A stretch of 64,000 bases of DNA from Roseibium album (GCF_001404515.1 NZ_CXWE01000002.1:186001-250000), one strand, 5' to 3'; positions 16,980-25,738 are shown, counted from the first letter of the stretch. Made by a program: numbers and translations. Notes: generated by a model not told the origin, from the letters alone.

Positions 16980-17029
16980 TTGACATCGCGATCTCAATAT
17001 ATTTAACATAGCAAATATTGTGCTGTTAA
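16980..17029 (+). promoter_or_regulatory. HpaR-type operator overlapping a candidate promoter
   Basis: An interrupted palindrome, TTAACA-N3-CAA-N3-TTG-N3-TGTTAA, occupies 17003-17029. TTGACA at 16980-16985 would place a -10 hexamer, 17 bp on, exactly over the left arm. This is a repressor-like arrangement between hpaR and the catabolic genes. Palindrome size and position suit a MarR dimer. Confidence 0.55.
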
Positions 17030-17141
17030 GAAAAAATAGCGCCGCTCGTAGCACCCGAACTTTCCGCAACCCCGGCCCGCGGAACGGTTTTCAGGTTTTT
17101 GACGTTCTCGGCGCACCCACCGTCAGGCCCCTTCGAGGAAC

Positions 17142-17999
17142 ATGAGAATGCGGTTTTCGACCTATACCACGGATGGCGAGACCTTTTACGGGGCGATAAC
17201 CGATGCCGGTGCGATCTGCCTTTCCCCTCTCTTTCCCGAATGGCCGACCCTCTATGACGCAGTGGCGGCCAATGGTCTGGACACCCTTTCTGCCGCCGCC
17301 GAGGGACGGCCGGTCACGCATGCAAGTTTCTCCTACGAGATGGTCCTGCCGAATGCGCCACGGATCCTGTGCGTCGGCGTCAACTTTCCGGATCGAAACG
17401 CGGAATACAAGGATGGCAGTGCGCAGCCCGAATACATGTCCCTTTTCCCGCGCTTTGCCAGCGGCTTTACCGGCCATGACCGCCCCCTGGTCCGGCCGCC
17501 TGAAAACCACACGCTGGATTACGAGGGCGAGGTCGCGATTGTTATCGGCAAGAAAGGCCGTCGGATCCGCGCGGAAGACGCATACGACCACATCGCCGCG
17601 CTGACCCTGTGCAACGAAGGCACGATCCGTGACTGGGTGCGGCACGCCAAGTTCAATGTCACCCAGGGCAAGAACTGGGACAGGTCCGGCGCCCTTGGCC
17701 CCTGGCTGGTACCGTTCAGGAATGCTTCCCAGCTGGATGAAGCCCGGATTATCACCCGTGTGAACGGAGAGGTTCGGCAGGACGATTATCTGAAGCGCAT
17801 GATGTTCCCGGTCCGCGAGGAGATTGCCTATATCTCCACCTTCATGACGCTCATGCCGGGCGACATCATCGTCACCGGAACGCCGACCGGCGCCGGCGCG
17901 CGCTTCGATCCGCCGCGTTATCTGAAACCCGGCGACGTGGTCGAAATAGAGGTGGACGGGATCGGTGTTCTACGCAACGGCGTGGAGGACGAACAATGA
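17142..17999 (+). CDS. hpaG: Fumarylacetoacetate hydrolase-family protein (HpaG-like)
   Basis: 285 residues, ATG preceded by GAGG. The FAH fold is visible: LCVGVNFPDRNAEY (residues 77-90), the metal-binding DYEGEVAIVIGK near residue 125 (E..E pair), and GTPTGAG near residue 246. The family uses Mg/Mn to break or isomerise C-C bonds in 1,3-dioxo acids. Beside HpaR and HpaH the likely role is decarboxylation/isomerisation of 5-oxopent-3-ene-1,2,5-tricarboxylate to the 2-hydroxyhepta-2,4-dienedioate series. Its stop overlaps the next start (ATGA), so the two are translationally coupled. Another FAH activity cannot be excluded. Confidence 0.75.
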   Translation: MRMRFSTYTTDGETFYGAITDAGAICLSPLFPEWPTLYDAVAANGLDTLSAAAEGRPVTHASFSYEMVLPNAPRILCVGVNFPDRNAEYKDGSAQPEYMSLFPRFASGFTGHDRPLVRPPENHTLDYEGEVAIVIGKKGRRIRAEDAYDHIAALTLCNEGTIRDWVRHAKFNVTQGKNWDRSGALGPWLVPFRNASQLDEARIITRVNGEVRQDDYLKRMMFPVREEIAYISTFMTLMPGDIIVTGTPTGAGARFDPPRYLKPGDVVEIEVDGIGVLRNGVEDEQ

Positions 18000-18799
18000 C
18001 ACCGGACGATCACGCAAGAGCAGCCGCCGACCTGCTTGAGGCGGAAAGGACCGGAGAGCAGATCGGGCTTCTGTCGCTCCGTCATCCGGAAATCGGCATG
18101 GACGATGCCTATGCCATCCAGAATGCGATCTATGCGCAAAAGCTTGCCGAGGGACGAAAGGTCATCGGCTGGAAGATCGGCTTGACCTCCAGGGCCATGC
18201 AATCCGCGCTCAGGATCGACATTCCCGACAGCGGCATCCTGTTCGACGACATGGCATTTCAGAACGGGGGAACGGTTCCCGGCGGCCGGTTCATCCAGCC
18301 GCGCATCGAGGCTGAAATCGCTTTCATCATGAAGGCAGCAATCGGTGGCCCGAATGTGACACGGGATGACGTTCTGGCGGCCACCGGGCATGTCGCCCCG
18401 TCCATTGAAATCCTGGACACCCGGATTCAGCGGGCCGATCCTGAAACAGGCAAGGTCCGGACGGTCCATGACACCATCAGCGACAATGCCTCCAATGCGG
18501 GTGTGGTTCTCGGTAACAAACGTCATCCGGCAGACGCCTTCGACCTGCGCTGGGTCGGTGCGCTGGTTTTTCGCAACGGTGACATCGAGGAAACGGGCCT
18601 GGGTGCCGGCGTGCTCAACGACCCGGCCGAGAGTGTCGCATGGCTGGCGCGTCGCATGGCCGGATATGGCCAGAACATCGAACCCGGAAACATTATCCTC
18701 TCCGGTAGCTTCATCCGGCCAATCGAGTGCCCCGCAGGCACTGAAATACATGCCGACTTCGGACAATTCGGAACAGTGGGCATCAAGTTCGCCGAATAA
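17996..18799 (+). CDS. hpaH: 2-oxo-hept-4-ene-1,7-dioate hydratase
   Basis: 267 residues, overlapping the previous gene by four bases. It matches HpaH/MhpD-type vinylpyruvate hydratases: VIGWKIGLTSRAMQ (residues 56-69), a PRIEAEIAF metal site near residue 102 and the GVVLG strand. HpaH adds water to 2-oxohept-enedioate to give 4-hydroxy-2-oxoheptanedioate, which HpaI then cleaves. No hpaI is present downstream. The next gene begins after 152 bp with its own candidate promoter. Confidence 0.9.
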   Translation: MTPDDHARAAADLLEAERTGEQIGLLSLRHPEIGMDDAYAIQNAIYAQKLAEGRKVIGWKIGLTSRAMQSALRIDIPDSGILFDDMAFQNGGTVPGGRFIQPRIEAEIAFIMKAAIGGPNVTRDDVLAATGHVAPSIEILDTRIQRADPETGKVRTVHDTISDNASNAGVVLGNKRHPADAFDLRWVGALVFRNGDIEETGLGAGVLNDPAESVAWLARRMAGYGQNIEPGNIILSGSFIRPIECPAGTEIHADFGQFGTVGIKFAE

Positions 18800-18875
18800 C
18801 ATCAACGTAACCGCGCTCAAATGGCGCCGCGCCACGGCACCTTCATGCTGCCAGTCGAAAAAGAAATTCCCCGTC

Positions 18876-18903
18876 GGGAATAATCCGTCATCCGATCCGT
18901 TTC
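18876..18903 (+). promoter_or_regulatory. Candidate ECF-sigma promoter (copy 1)
   Basis: GGGAATAATCC (18876-18886), an 11-bp spacer and CGTTTC (18898-18903). Spacing and elements match the sequence in front of the ECF sigma gene (23060-23087). Transcription would start near 18910, about 40 bp before the ATG at 18952. Confidence 0.5.
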
Positions 18904-18951
18904 CCTCATGACCGCGCTGTTGCGGCTCGATACTTTTTGAGAGAGACCGAT

Positions 18952-20007
18952 ATGGAACCGATTGCCCCTTGCCGCCTGATGGCAGCCAAACGCTCTTATG
19001 CCGTGCGCCGCGTGAACCTTGCCGAGTGCACCCACATCGTCAAGACTGCCTTCAGGCCGGAGCCGGGCGACCTGGTTCTGGCACGGGTCCAGGCAATCGG
19101 ATCGCACAAGCGTATCGAACTGCCGAACGGCCGGAAAGCCACGCTGCACGAAGGTGACGAAATCCTCCTTGCCTACGGCAACAGGTATGCTCCCGATCAA
19201 TACGAAGCCTACGTTCCCGAAACGCTGGAACCGTGCCACATGGTAGCTGCCGGCGGGATTGCGGCCTGCGCGGTGTCATGGCACGACAGGTTGTCCGGGC
19301 CCACCGGGATTGAACCGGTCGGCGTCCTGTGTCATTCCGATGGAACGGTGGTCAACCTGAAGCAGTTCGCCCTGCCAACGGTGGCTTGTCCGATGCCGGC
19401 CGCTGTCTTCGGCGTTTTCGGCACTTCCATGAATGCCGGCAAGACAGCGACTGCAGCCTCCCTTGTGCGCGGTTTTGCGGCCAGTGGCTATACGGTGGGA
19501 GCCGTAAAGGTCACCGGAACAGCCGCCGGCGGAGACCCCTGGCTGATGCAGGATTCTGGTGCTGCCCACGTGCTCGATTTCACCGATGGCGGCCTCGCCA
19601 CAACCTTCGGTACGCCGCTCGACACGATCGTCGGAACAACCCGGAACCTGTTGAGAACGTTGCACAGATCCGATTGCGACGTTGCCGTCGTCGAGATCGC
19701 GGACGGCCTCTATCAGGACGAAACACGTCAGCTCGCGGCAAGCCCGCTGATGCACTCCCTGTTTGACAGCGTCGTCTTCGCGGCCGGAGATGCGCTCGGC
19801 GCTGTTGCCGGGGTCAACAGGCTCGAGGCTCACGGCTATCAGGTGCTCGGAATTTCCGGTTCAGTGATGCGGTCGCCGCTGGCCGTTCGCGAAGCGACGG
19901 TGAACCTGAACATACCTGCGTATTCCCTGGCAGACCTGCAAAGCCCCGTGACCATTTCCGGCATCATGGACAACACGGTGTCCGGCCGGCTTGTAGCGGC
20001 GCAGTGA
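18952..20007 (+). CDS. P-loop NTPase domain protein of unknown role (DUF1611-like)
   Basis: 351 residues from ATG 18952 with GAGAGA six bases before. A TTG at 18937 is an in-frame alternative. Residues 35-95 form a small beta-rich N-terminal domain (LVLARVQAIGSHKRIELPNG). Residues 150-350 are a P-loop domain with Walker A GTSMNAGKT (157-165), reminiscent of DUF1611 or dethiobiotin synthetase-like NTPases. VVEIADGLYQDE near residue 245 may carry the second metal or nucleotide residues. One base separates its stop from the following degenerate ABC gene, so they should act together. The substrate is unknown. Confidence 0.6.
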   Translation: MEPIAPCRLMAAKRSYAVRRVNLAECTHIVKTAFRPEPGDLVLARVQAIGSHKRIELPNGRKATLHEGDEILLAYGNRYAPDQYEAYVPETLEPCHMVAAGGIAACAVSWHDRLSGPTGIEPVGVLCHSDGTVVNLKQFALPTVACPMPAAVFGVFGTSMNAGKTATAASLVRGFAASGYTVGAVKVTGTAAGGDPWLMQDSGAAHVLDFTDGGLATTFGTPLDTIVGTTRNLLRTLHRSDCDVAVVEIADGLYQDETRQLAASPLMHSLFDSVVFAAGDALGAVAGVNRLEAHGYQVLGISGSVMRSPLAVREATVNLNIPAYSLADLQSPVTISGIMDNTVSGRLVAAQ

Positions 20008-20008
20008 C

Positions 20009-21538
20009 ATGCCGCGCCAAAAAGCTGATCCGGGCATTCCACCCCTGTGGAATGTCCGGCGCGTCATCGTTTGCACCGGGTTGATCCTCATCGGGATTGT
20101 TCAGACGCTTGGCGCCATTGCGCTTTCAAGCAGCGCCGCCGCTCTTCTCACAGGGGCAAAGAACATCCATGGCCTGCCCGTTGCGCCGGCTCTTGTCGCC
20201 GCGGCCCTGACCGGGTTCGTTTCATTTGTTGTCCAGCACAGGACAGCCGAGCGCTTTGCTCTTTCTTACGTGCACGATGTGAGGGTGTGTTACGCCCGGC
20301 ATGTGCTGTTGCTGCCGTTTGACGGCAAGTCCCCTGAACTCGGACTGTCACTGACGCGTCTGGTAAATGACCTTGGTGCCGTCAAGCTCTGGCTCTCCAG
20401 AGGTCTGCTGGCCCTGGTAACGCTGGCAGCTTCCCTGCTCACATTGACATTGTGGCTCGCACTGGCGGAACGTTCCTTCCTGGTCCCGCTGGTGTCCTGC
20501 CTGGCCCTCTGGACGCTTGGCATTGCCCTCGCGCTGGCCCCGCTGCGTAAAAGCATCAGGCGATCGCGTCAGAAGCGCGGACGTCTCGCCGTCCTGCTGG
20601 GACGGGCACTGCCAGAGCGCTTGCCGCTGTTGATGCATGGCAAACTCGCACCCGTGACAGACAGGCTCACCCGGACAAGCACCGAAGTTTGCAACCTGCT
20701 CGTCACCCGCGCGACCTGGTCCGGCGCGATGCGCGCACTGAGCCGCGCAACATTTCCCTGCGCCGCTGGTGTCTTTGCGTTGACGGAAGGCATTGAGGGC
20801 GGAAAAATCGCGCTGTTCCTTTTGATTTTCGGTTTCGTGTCAACGCAGCTTGAATCCGGAGCTGCAGGACTGGAGTTCTTCGAGGCGTACAGGGTTGCGC
20901 GTGACAAACTGCAAAGGGTCTTCAATCTGCCGACGCTCGCACCATTCAAGACCGTGGCGGAACAGGTCCCCGACTGGCAAAAGTCGATCGAAATCGTCTT
21001 GCTTGAATTGCCGTCGGGCGAAAAATTGTCGGCCGGAATTGAAGCTGGCGCCTGCACCAGGATCTGCCACGACAACACAAGGGACCTGAGGCACATCGCC
21101 TTGAGCCTGAGCGGTCTGACCAGAAGGCCGTCACAAGAGCGAATTTTGATTGACGGTGTCACCTTCGCCGATATCGGCCGGAAATCGCTTTGGCGCAACG
21201 TCGCGCTGCTCTCTCCCGAAAACGGGATCCCTGCCTATCAGAAAAACCGCCCCGCCTTCCTGTTCGGCGCCAGAAGGGATCCATGCGGCGACGAGCAGGC
21301 TGCCGTCAGATCGTCTTTGGGACTGGACGAAGACTGGACGGCAGGCGTGACACAAAAAATGCCTGAGTCCGAACGGGTCAGGATCCGCATTGCACGTGCT
21401 CTTTTGAGAAAACCCAAATTGCTCATCGTTCATGACGACAGCCTGAGCGGCAATGACTGTCTGGCGTTGCGCTTGCAGGAGCTTGCAACTGACCACGGAA
21501 CAACACTTGTGATTCTGGCGAAAAATGACCCTTCGTGA
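20009..21538 (+). CDS. ABC exporter-like membrane protein with degenerate ATPase domain
   Basis: 509 residues. The N-terminal 300 form an exporter-type membrane domain with about six segments (for example LILIGIVQTLGAIAL and LLALVTLAASLLTLTLW). The C-terminal 185 align with an ABC nucleotide-binding domain whose motifs are lost. The Walker A position reads CHDNTRDL (no Gly-Lys-Ser/Thr), the signature reads MPESE in place of LSGGQ, and Walker B reads LLIVHDD in place of LLxLDE. The surrounding RIRIARALLRKPKLL scaffold is intact. It probably cannot hydrolyse ATP by the normal mechanism. The P-loop protein encoded one base upstream may supply or replace that function. Confidence 0.7.
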   Translation: MPRQKADPGIPPLWNVRRVIVCTGLILIGIVQTLGAIALSSSAAALLTGAKNIHGLPVAPALVAAALTGFVSFVVQHRTAERFALSYVHDVRVCYARHVLLLPFDGKSPELGLSLTRLVNDLGAVKLWLSRGLLALVTLAASLLTLTLWLALAERSFLVPLVSCLALWTLGIALALAPLRKSIRRSRQKRGRLAVLLGRALPERLPLLMHGKLAPVTDRLTRTSTEVCNLLVTRATWSGAMRALSRATFPCAAGVFALTEGIEGGKIALFLLIFGFVSTQLESGAAGLEFFEAYRVARDKLQRVFNLPTLAPFKTVAEQVPDWQKSIEIVLLELPSGEKLSAGIEAGACTRICHDNTRDLRHIALSLSGLTRRPSQERILIDGVTFADIGRKSLWRNVALLSPENGIPAYQKNRPAFLFGARRDPCGDEQAAVRSSLGLDEDWTAGVTQKMPESERVRIRIARALLRKPKLLIVHDDSLSGNDCLALRLQELATDHGTTLVILAKNDPS

Positions 21539-21614
21539 AATTCGATCAACTCACGGAAACACCGGTTGTCATTTTAGAGAAAACCCGGAAGCAGACGTTC
21601 TGCTTCCGGTGTGC

Positions 21615-23027
21615 TCAGCAAAGACCCTCTGCCTGCAACAACCCTGCGCCATAAACCGGATCATGGCCGCTCTCCCCCAGATCGTGTGCGCTCGCCCTCA
21701 GAAGTTCGTAAATCTCTTCAGGTGTCTTTTCGGTGTGACGCGCCCGCAGCAAGGCGACAGCTGCCGATGCAAAGGGGACTGCAAAAGATGTTCCTGTTTT
21801 CCATTTCGCCCCCTTGACCGAGGCAGCGGTCCAGACATTCACACCCGGGGCTGCCAGATCGATATAGGCACCCCGGTTGGCGCGGCGATAGACGCGCTTG
21901 TTCCGATCGACCGCGGTGACCGCAAGCACCTCCTCATAGGCTGCCGGATAGACCGGCTCCCCATTCGGGCCGTTGTTTCCCGCCGCAGCGACGATGGCAA
22001 CGTTCTGTTGCCTGGCCAGATCCCGCAGCGCCGCACCGACGACGGTGTTTTGCGGTCCGGCAAGGCTGAGGTTGATCACGGAGACATTTTGCGCGGCAAG
22101 ACTGTAAAGCGCTGCCACAAGCGTAAAGGCATCTGCCCGTTCATCACGTCCCGCCCGGTGGAATGCATCAACGGCGACCAGGCGCACATTTGGCAGCAGT
22201 CCCGGAACCCGCGTTCCCGGCTGTCCGACCAGCAACGCTGCAACCGCGGTGCCATGACTGGCCTTTGAAGCAGGACGCTGGTCACGCGTCTGCCGCTGGA
22301 CGGTCAGGTCGGCGCCGGCGAATACAGGATGCTTTTCGTTGATACCGGTATCGATCATACCAATGGCCCCGGACCGGGTGCACGAGGCTTCGTCCCGGCG
22401 AACCGGGTCAGGCCAGTTTACAAGCTGAAAAGCTGCACAAGTCTCACCGACGCATGTCGTGCCCTCGCTCTCGGGCCGGTAAAAATGATTGTAATCCGTG
22501 TCCCCGACCGAGGGTAGCGACCGGACGGCATCTCGTGCATCCTGCAGCGGCAGGCCGTCGGGCACCGCCAGCCGGTAGTAGTCTTGGCCGCGCACGACGG
22601 AGCGTTGCTCCAGAACCCTGTAACCTTCATCCAGGAGGCTTTGCAGATCTTCGGTATTGATGTTCAGAACAATAATTTCGCCGGCCACGAAAAGAACCGG
22701 TGGAGCCGTCGTCCTGCGCGGTTGCGACGCCGGCCTGTCGCCCGCGCCAAGCAACCTCCGCAATGGCGCGAAGATCGAGCCCGCACCTGAAACACCGGAG
22801 GCCGATCGGTCCGAACGCGGCAAGGTCCGTTGCTGCGCGCCAGAACCTGAACCTGCTCCGGTCCCTTGTCCTGAGTTCGTGTCACTGTCATCGTCGTCGT
22901 CGCCATCATCATCACCATCGTCGTCGTCAGCGATCGCCGATGACAGGAACAGCTCTTTTGAAAGGCCGGTTTCAAACACGGGAAAGAAGAGGAAAAATGC
23001 GAAACCAAGGGCGATCAACTTGCTCAT
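21615..23027 (-). CDS. Exported S8 (subtilisin) family serine peptidase
   Basis: 470 residues from ATG 23027, preceded by GAAAGGACT; the frame extends further but without support. An N-terminal signal segment (LIALGFAFFLFFPVF) leads to an Asp-rich tract (about residues 33-48, mostly D) and a low-complexity linker. The catalytic triad is D226 (MIDTGI), H258 (SHGTAVA) and S414 (GTSFAVP), with oxyanion N351 (AAGNNG). A propeptide-like region precedes the catalytic domain. It is divergent from the ECF sigma gene, an arrangement that suggests sigma-controlled envelope proteolysis. The acidic tract could bind calcium. Confidence 0.85.
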   Translation of the reverse strand: MSKLIALGFAFFLFFPVFETGLSKELFLSSAIADDDDGDDDGDDDDDSDTNSGQGTGAGSGSGAQQRTLPRSDRSASGVSGAGSIFAPLRRLLGAGDRPASQPRRTTAPPVLFVAGEIIVLNINTEDLQSLLDEGYRVLEQRSVVRGQDYYRLAVPDGLPLQDARDAVRSLPSVGDTDYNHFYRPESEGTTCVGETCAAFQLVNWPDPVRRDEASCTRSGAIGMIDTGINEKHPVFAGADLTVQRQTRDQRPASKASHGTAVAALLVGQPGTRVPGLLPNVRLVAVDAFHRAGRDERADAFTLVAALYSLAAQNVSVINLSLAGPQNTVVGAALRDLARQQNVAIVAAAGNNGPNGEPVYPAAYEEVLAVTAVDRNKRVYRRANRGAYIDLAAPGVNVWTAASVKGAKWKTGTSFAVPFASAAVALLRARHTEKTPEEIYELLRASAHDLGESGHDPVYGAGLLQAEGLC

Positions 23028-23059
23028 TTTCAGTCCTTTCAGGCACCGGCACTTTTTTC

Positions 23060-23090
23060 GGGAATAAACCAGTGTGTCATTCGTATTCCT
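23060..23090 (+). promoter_or_regulatory. Candidate ECF-sigma promoter (copy 2, autoregulatory)
   Basis: GGGAATAAACC (23060-23070), 11 bp, then CGTATT (23082-23087), about 65 bp before the sigma gene start. It equals the element at 18876-18903 in spacing. GGAATA occurs on both strands (23061-23066 and, reversed, 23085-23090), so the site may also fire toward the divergent subtilase. Confidence 0.5.
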
Positions 23091-23152
23091 ATCAATTACG
23101 TTTGAGCGGCCTGAAAATTCCATCGGCTGCCTGATTTCCAGAAGGTTGTTGA

Positions 23153-23641
23153 ATGCCGGATTCCTTCCACGTCGCACTTACCGAAAAATTGCCCAACCTC
23201 AGGCGGTTTGCGCTATCACTGTGCAAGGCTTCACATCTGGCCGATGACCTTGTTCAAATCACGGTGGAACGGGCGCTGGTAGCCAGAAACAGCTACGATC
23301 CCGCATCGAGAATAGAGGCCTGGCTCTTTCGCATTCTGAAAAACGCCTGGATTGACATCACCAGGAAGCAGCGCGTGAGAGGACAGGAATTTGACATTCA
23401 CGACGCACCTGATCTGGCCGGACAGGAAAACCACAAGGGCGACGACAGATTGATGGTTGCCAATGTCGTGGACGCTGTCGAAGCTCTCCCCCTGGAGCAA
23501 CGTGAAGTCCTCATCCTCATATGTTTCGAAGAATTGAGCTATGCAGAAGCCGCCGAAATTCTTGACATTCCCAAGGGGACGGTCATGAGCCGGCTGTCGC
23601 GTGCACGCACCGCCATCGCCGTGAAAGTTGGAATAAAATGA
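23153..23641 (+). CDS. ECF-type RNA polymerase sigma factor
   Basis: 162 residues. Sigma region 2 includes ADDLVQITVERAL (residues 30-42) and WLFRILKNAWIDITRK. Region 4 includes LPLEQREVLILICFEELSYAEAAEILDIPKGTVMSRLSRAR (about 107-147, helix-turn-helix). It directs RNA polymerase to stress or envelope promoters when freed from its anti-sigma factor. The partner gene follows 33 bp downstream. Confidence 0.95.
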   Translation: MPDSFHVALTEKLPNLRRFALSLCKASHLADDLVQITVERALVARNSYDPASRIEAWLFRILKNAWIDITRKQRVRGQEFDIHDAPDLAGQENHKGDDRLMVANVVDAVEALPLEQREVLILICFEELSYAEAAEILDIPKGTVMSRLSRARTAIAVKVGIK

Positions 23642-23674
23642 GCTTTGAAACGTATTCCGCCCAGGACCAGACCA

Positions 23675-24445
23675 ATGACGGATAAAACAAAGATGACAGA
23701 TGAACTCATCATGGCCTATGCGGACGGCCAATTGCCGGATGCGGAGGCACAAGAGGTCGAAGCCGCGGCGCGAACGGATGCGGTCATCCGCGAAAAAATT
23801 GATCTCTACAAGGAAACCGCGCACAGGTTGAAGGCAGCCGCAAAGGACATCCCACCGGTTCCCGACGCTCTGGCCCAGCGGGTTTCGTCCCTGCTCGAAG
23901 CCGACACTGCGGAGCGCAATCTTGGTGCCTCGGACAATGTCGTCGCCTTTGCACCGAAAAAGTGGATACGCCAGTGGCCCGCAGCGCTTGCAGCCTCCAT
24001 AACGCTTGCCATCGGTCTCGGTACCGGTATCGCGATCGGACCATCCGGCACTTCCGCCGGCAAGCCCCCATTCGGAATTGCCGCACTTGCAGATCCTGAA
24101 ATTTCGGAAGCGCTTTCCAATGCTGGATCGGGCAGCAGTATCGCCCTGGGCTCTGGTGCAACACTGAACCTCATTGCGTCCTTCGTCGATGCGGATGATG
24201 AATTGTGCCGTGAGTTCGATTACGAAAAGGCCACGGGACCATCCATCGTCTCGGTCGCATGTCATTCAGGCGGCACCTGGCAACCAAGGATCGCGATCGC
24301 CGCCAACAAGGAGCAGTCAGGCGATTTTGCACCGGCATCGTCACTGGAAGCCCTGGAAACCTGGTTGTTGTCTTCAGGCCTCGGCGAGCCACTGGACATC
24401 GCAGGTGAAAAAAGGCTGCTTCGCGAGTTGGGCATGAAGCCATGA
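23675..24445 (+). CDS. Membrane-bound anti-sigma factor
   Basis: 256 residues from ATG 23675 with AGGA eight bases before; a TTG at 23645 is possible but weaker. Residues 1-80 are a cytoplasmic sigma-binding domain (DELIMAYADGQLPDAEAQEVEAA is typical), with no zinc-binding HxxxCxxC. A single membrane segment (about 100-121, AALAASITLAIGLGTGIAIG) precedes a periplasmic domain. It should hold the adjacent sigma factor at the membrane until a periplasmic signal arrives. The divergent subtilase is a candidate target or modulator. Confidence 0.85.
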   Translation: MTDKTKMTDELIMAYADGQLPDAEAQEVEAAARTDAVIREKIDLYKETAHRLKAAAKDIPPVPDALAQRVSSLLEADTAERNLGASDNVVAFAPKKWIRQWPAALAASITLAIGLGTGIAIGPSGTSAGKPPFGIAALADPEISEALSNAGSGSSIALGSGATLNLIASFVDADDELCREFDYEKATGPSIVSVACHSGGTWQPRIAIAANKEQSGDFAPASSLEALETWLLSSGLGEPLDIAGEKRLLRELGMKP

Positions 24446-24565
24446 AAATCGGGATTGACGGGCGCCGCCGCACTACGCGCGCCAAACGTCATATGTGCGC
24501 CGGAAAAGCAGAACCGGACAGTGGTTCGAAGCTGTCAATGTCGCTTCAAACCGAAAACATCCCGA

Positions 24566-25573
24566 TCATCCGTTGGATCGCTTGAACAGAGCCGGCGTTG
24601 TCCCCGTCCATCGCTTGAACGCTACCGAAAAAGCGGCCTGGTCGGAAAAATCGAGCAGGAAAGCGACCTGGGCAATGCTGCTTTCCCCGATCAGAAGACG
24701 CTTGGCAATATCGCATCTTGCAGCCTCTGCAAGCGCCTTGTAACTGGTTCCTTCCGCGCCGAGGCGACGCGTCAGCGTCCGCCGGGTCATGAACAGCTGC
24801 TCGGCAACTTCGTCCCCGCTGGGCAGATGCCCCGGCAGTTGCTTGCGGACTACGGCGACGACTTTTTCCGAAAGGCTCTGACTTTCTCGTGGCATCTGCT
24901 CAAGGCGCGCATCGCCGTGGGCCTGCAGATGATCGAGCAAGGCGGAATCGAATGTGGGGATCGGATAGCTCAGACCATCTCGCGGCAATTGCAGTCCGCT
25001 CATGGACTGACCATTGACAATCTCACAACTCACGAACTCCGACAGCCGCTTGCAGTGAGCCTGGTCGTTGCAGTCCAGATGAAGCGTCAGGGGACCGAAA
25101 TCAGGTCCGGCAATCTGCGTCACCCTCTTGTACATTCCAAAAACGAGAAGTTCCCGATGACGCGGGGCCTGATGACCTGACAGCACGGCGCTTTCAAGCG
25201 CAACAATCGGCCCGTTCTCGTTTTTCAGGAGTTTGAACTGCAGATGCGGGTCTTCAAGCGCATAGTATTTTTGGGCAAATCCGAAAACCTGACCAACCGT
25301 TGCACTTGCATTGGCCAGATATGCCAGAAGAGTTTTTGAACCTGGCGTCGCGAGCCCCGTTCGGGCTGCAAAGGTCTGATCCTTCAGCGCATCGCACGCC
25401 TGTGTCACCAAGGCGGCTTCAGCCGCCAACTCCACCTTTGAATTTTGATCGGTCAGCACGGAGGGTTCGACACCGGCATTTTTCAGAAAATCCGTGAATG
25501 GCTGCACGGCTCCGGGCTCTTGCGCATACACCCGGGCCACGTGCTTCAGTCGGTAGGCGCTAATTTTCGGCAT
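24566..25573 (-). CDS. AraC-family transcriptional regulator
   Basis: 335 residues from ATG 25573 (PKISAYRLKHV); longer frames lack support. The N-terminal 180 residues resemble the arabinose-binding-like domain of OruR/VirS-type regulators. The C-terminal 100 carry two helix-turn-helix motifs: VAEQLFMTRRTLTRRLGAEGTSYKALAEAAR and IAQVAFLLDFSDQAAFSVAFKRWTGTTP, the AraC signature. It lies divergent from the small membrane protein and HlyD operon (193-bp gap), which is its likely target. The ligand is unknown. Confidence 0.9.
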   Translation of the reverse strand: MPKISAYRLKHVARVYAQEPGAVQPFTDFLKNAGVEPSVLTDQNSKVELAAEAALVTQACDALKDQTFAARTGLATPGSKTLLAYLANASATVGQVFGFAQKYYALEDPHLQFKLLKNENGPIVALESAVLSGHQAPRHRELLVFGMYKRVTQIAGPDFGPLTLHLDCNDQAHCKRLSEFVSCEIVNGQSMSGLQLPRDGLSYPIPTFDSALLDHLQAHGDARLEQMPRESQSLSEKVVAVVRKQLPGHLPSGDEVAEQLFMTRRTLTRRLGAEGTSYKALAEAARCDIAKRLLIGESSIAQVAFLLDFSDQAAFSVAFKRWTGTTPALFKRSNG

Positions 25574-25720
25574 TTCTCTATACCAACCCCGCTTTCCCGG
25601 CGAACACCTCTCTTCCGCTGGTCGATGCTGCCTGATTGTCCAGAAAAATGAAATACGTGGCCAGACCTCAAAAGAACGAACCACGACTTTTCACCATCTC
25701 ACCGGTGTGAACAGACATTG

Positions 25721-25738
25721 CTGCCCTTGGGGGGTGGC
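25721..25738 (+). promoter_or_regulatory. Leader element CTGCCCTT-GGGGGG-GG (copy 1)
   Basis: CTGCCCTTGGGGGGTGGC lies 28 bp before the GTG start at 25767. A near-identical element occurs at 27641-27659, 22 bp before the first Arg-rich small protein. Function unknown; it could be a shared regulator site or a short hairpin. Confidence 0.35.

Noticed and set aside
22880..22935. Repeat of CATC/GTCGTC triplets suggesting a microsatellite
   Set aside because: It simply encodes the Asp-rich tract of the subtilase, in frame, and needs no separate explanation.
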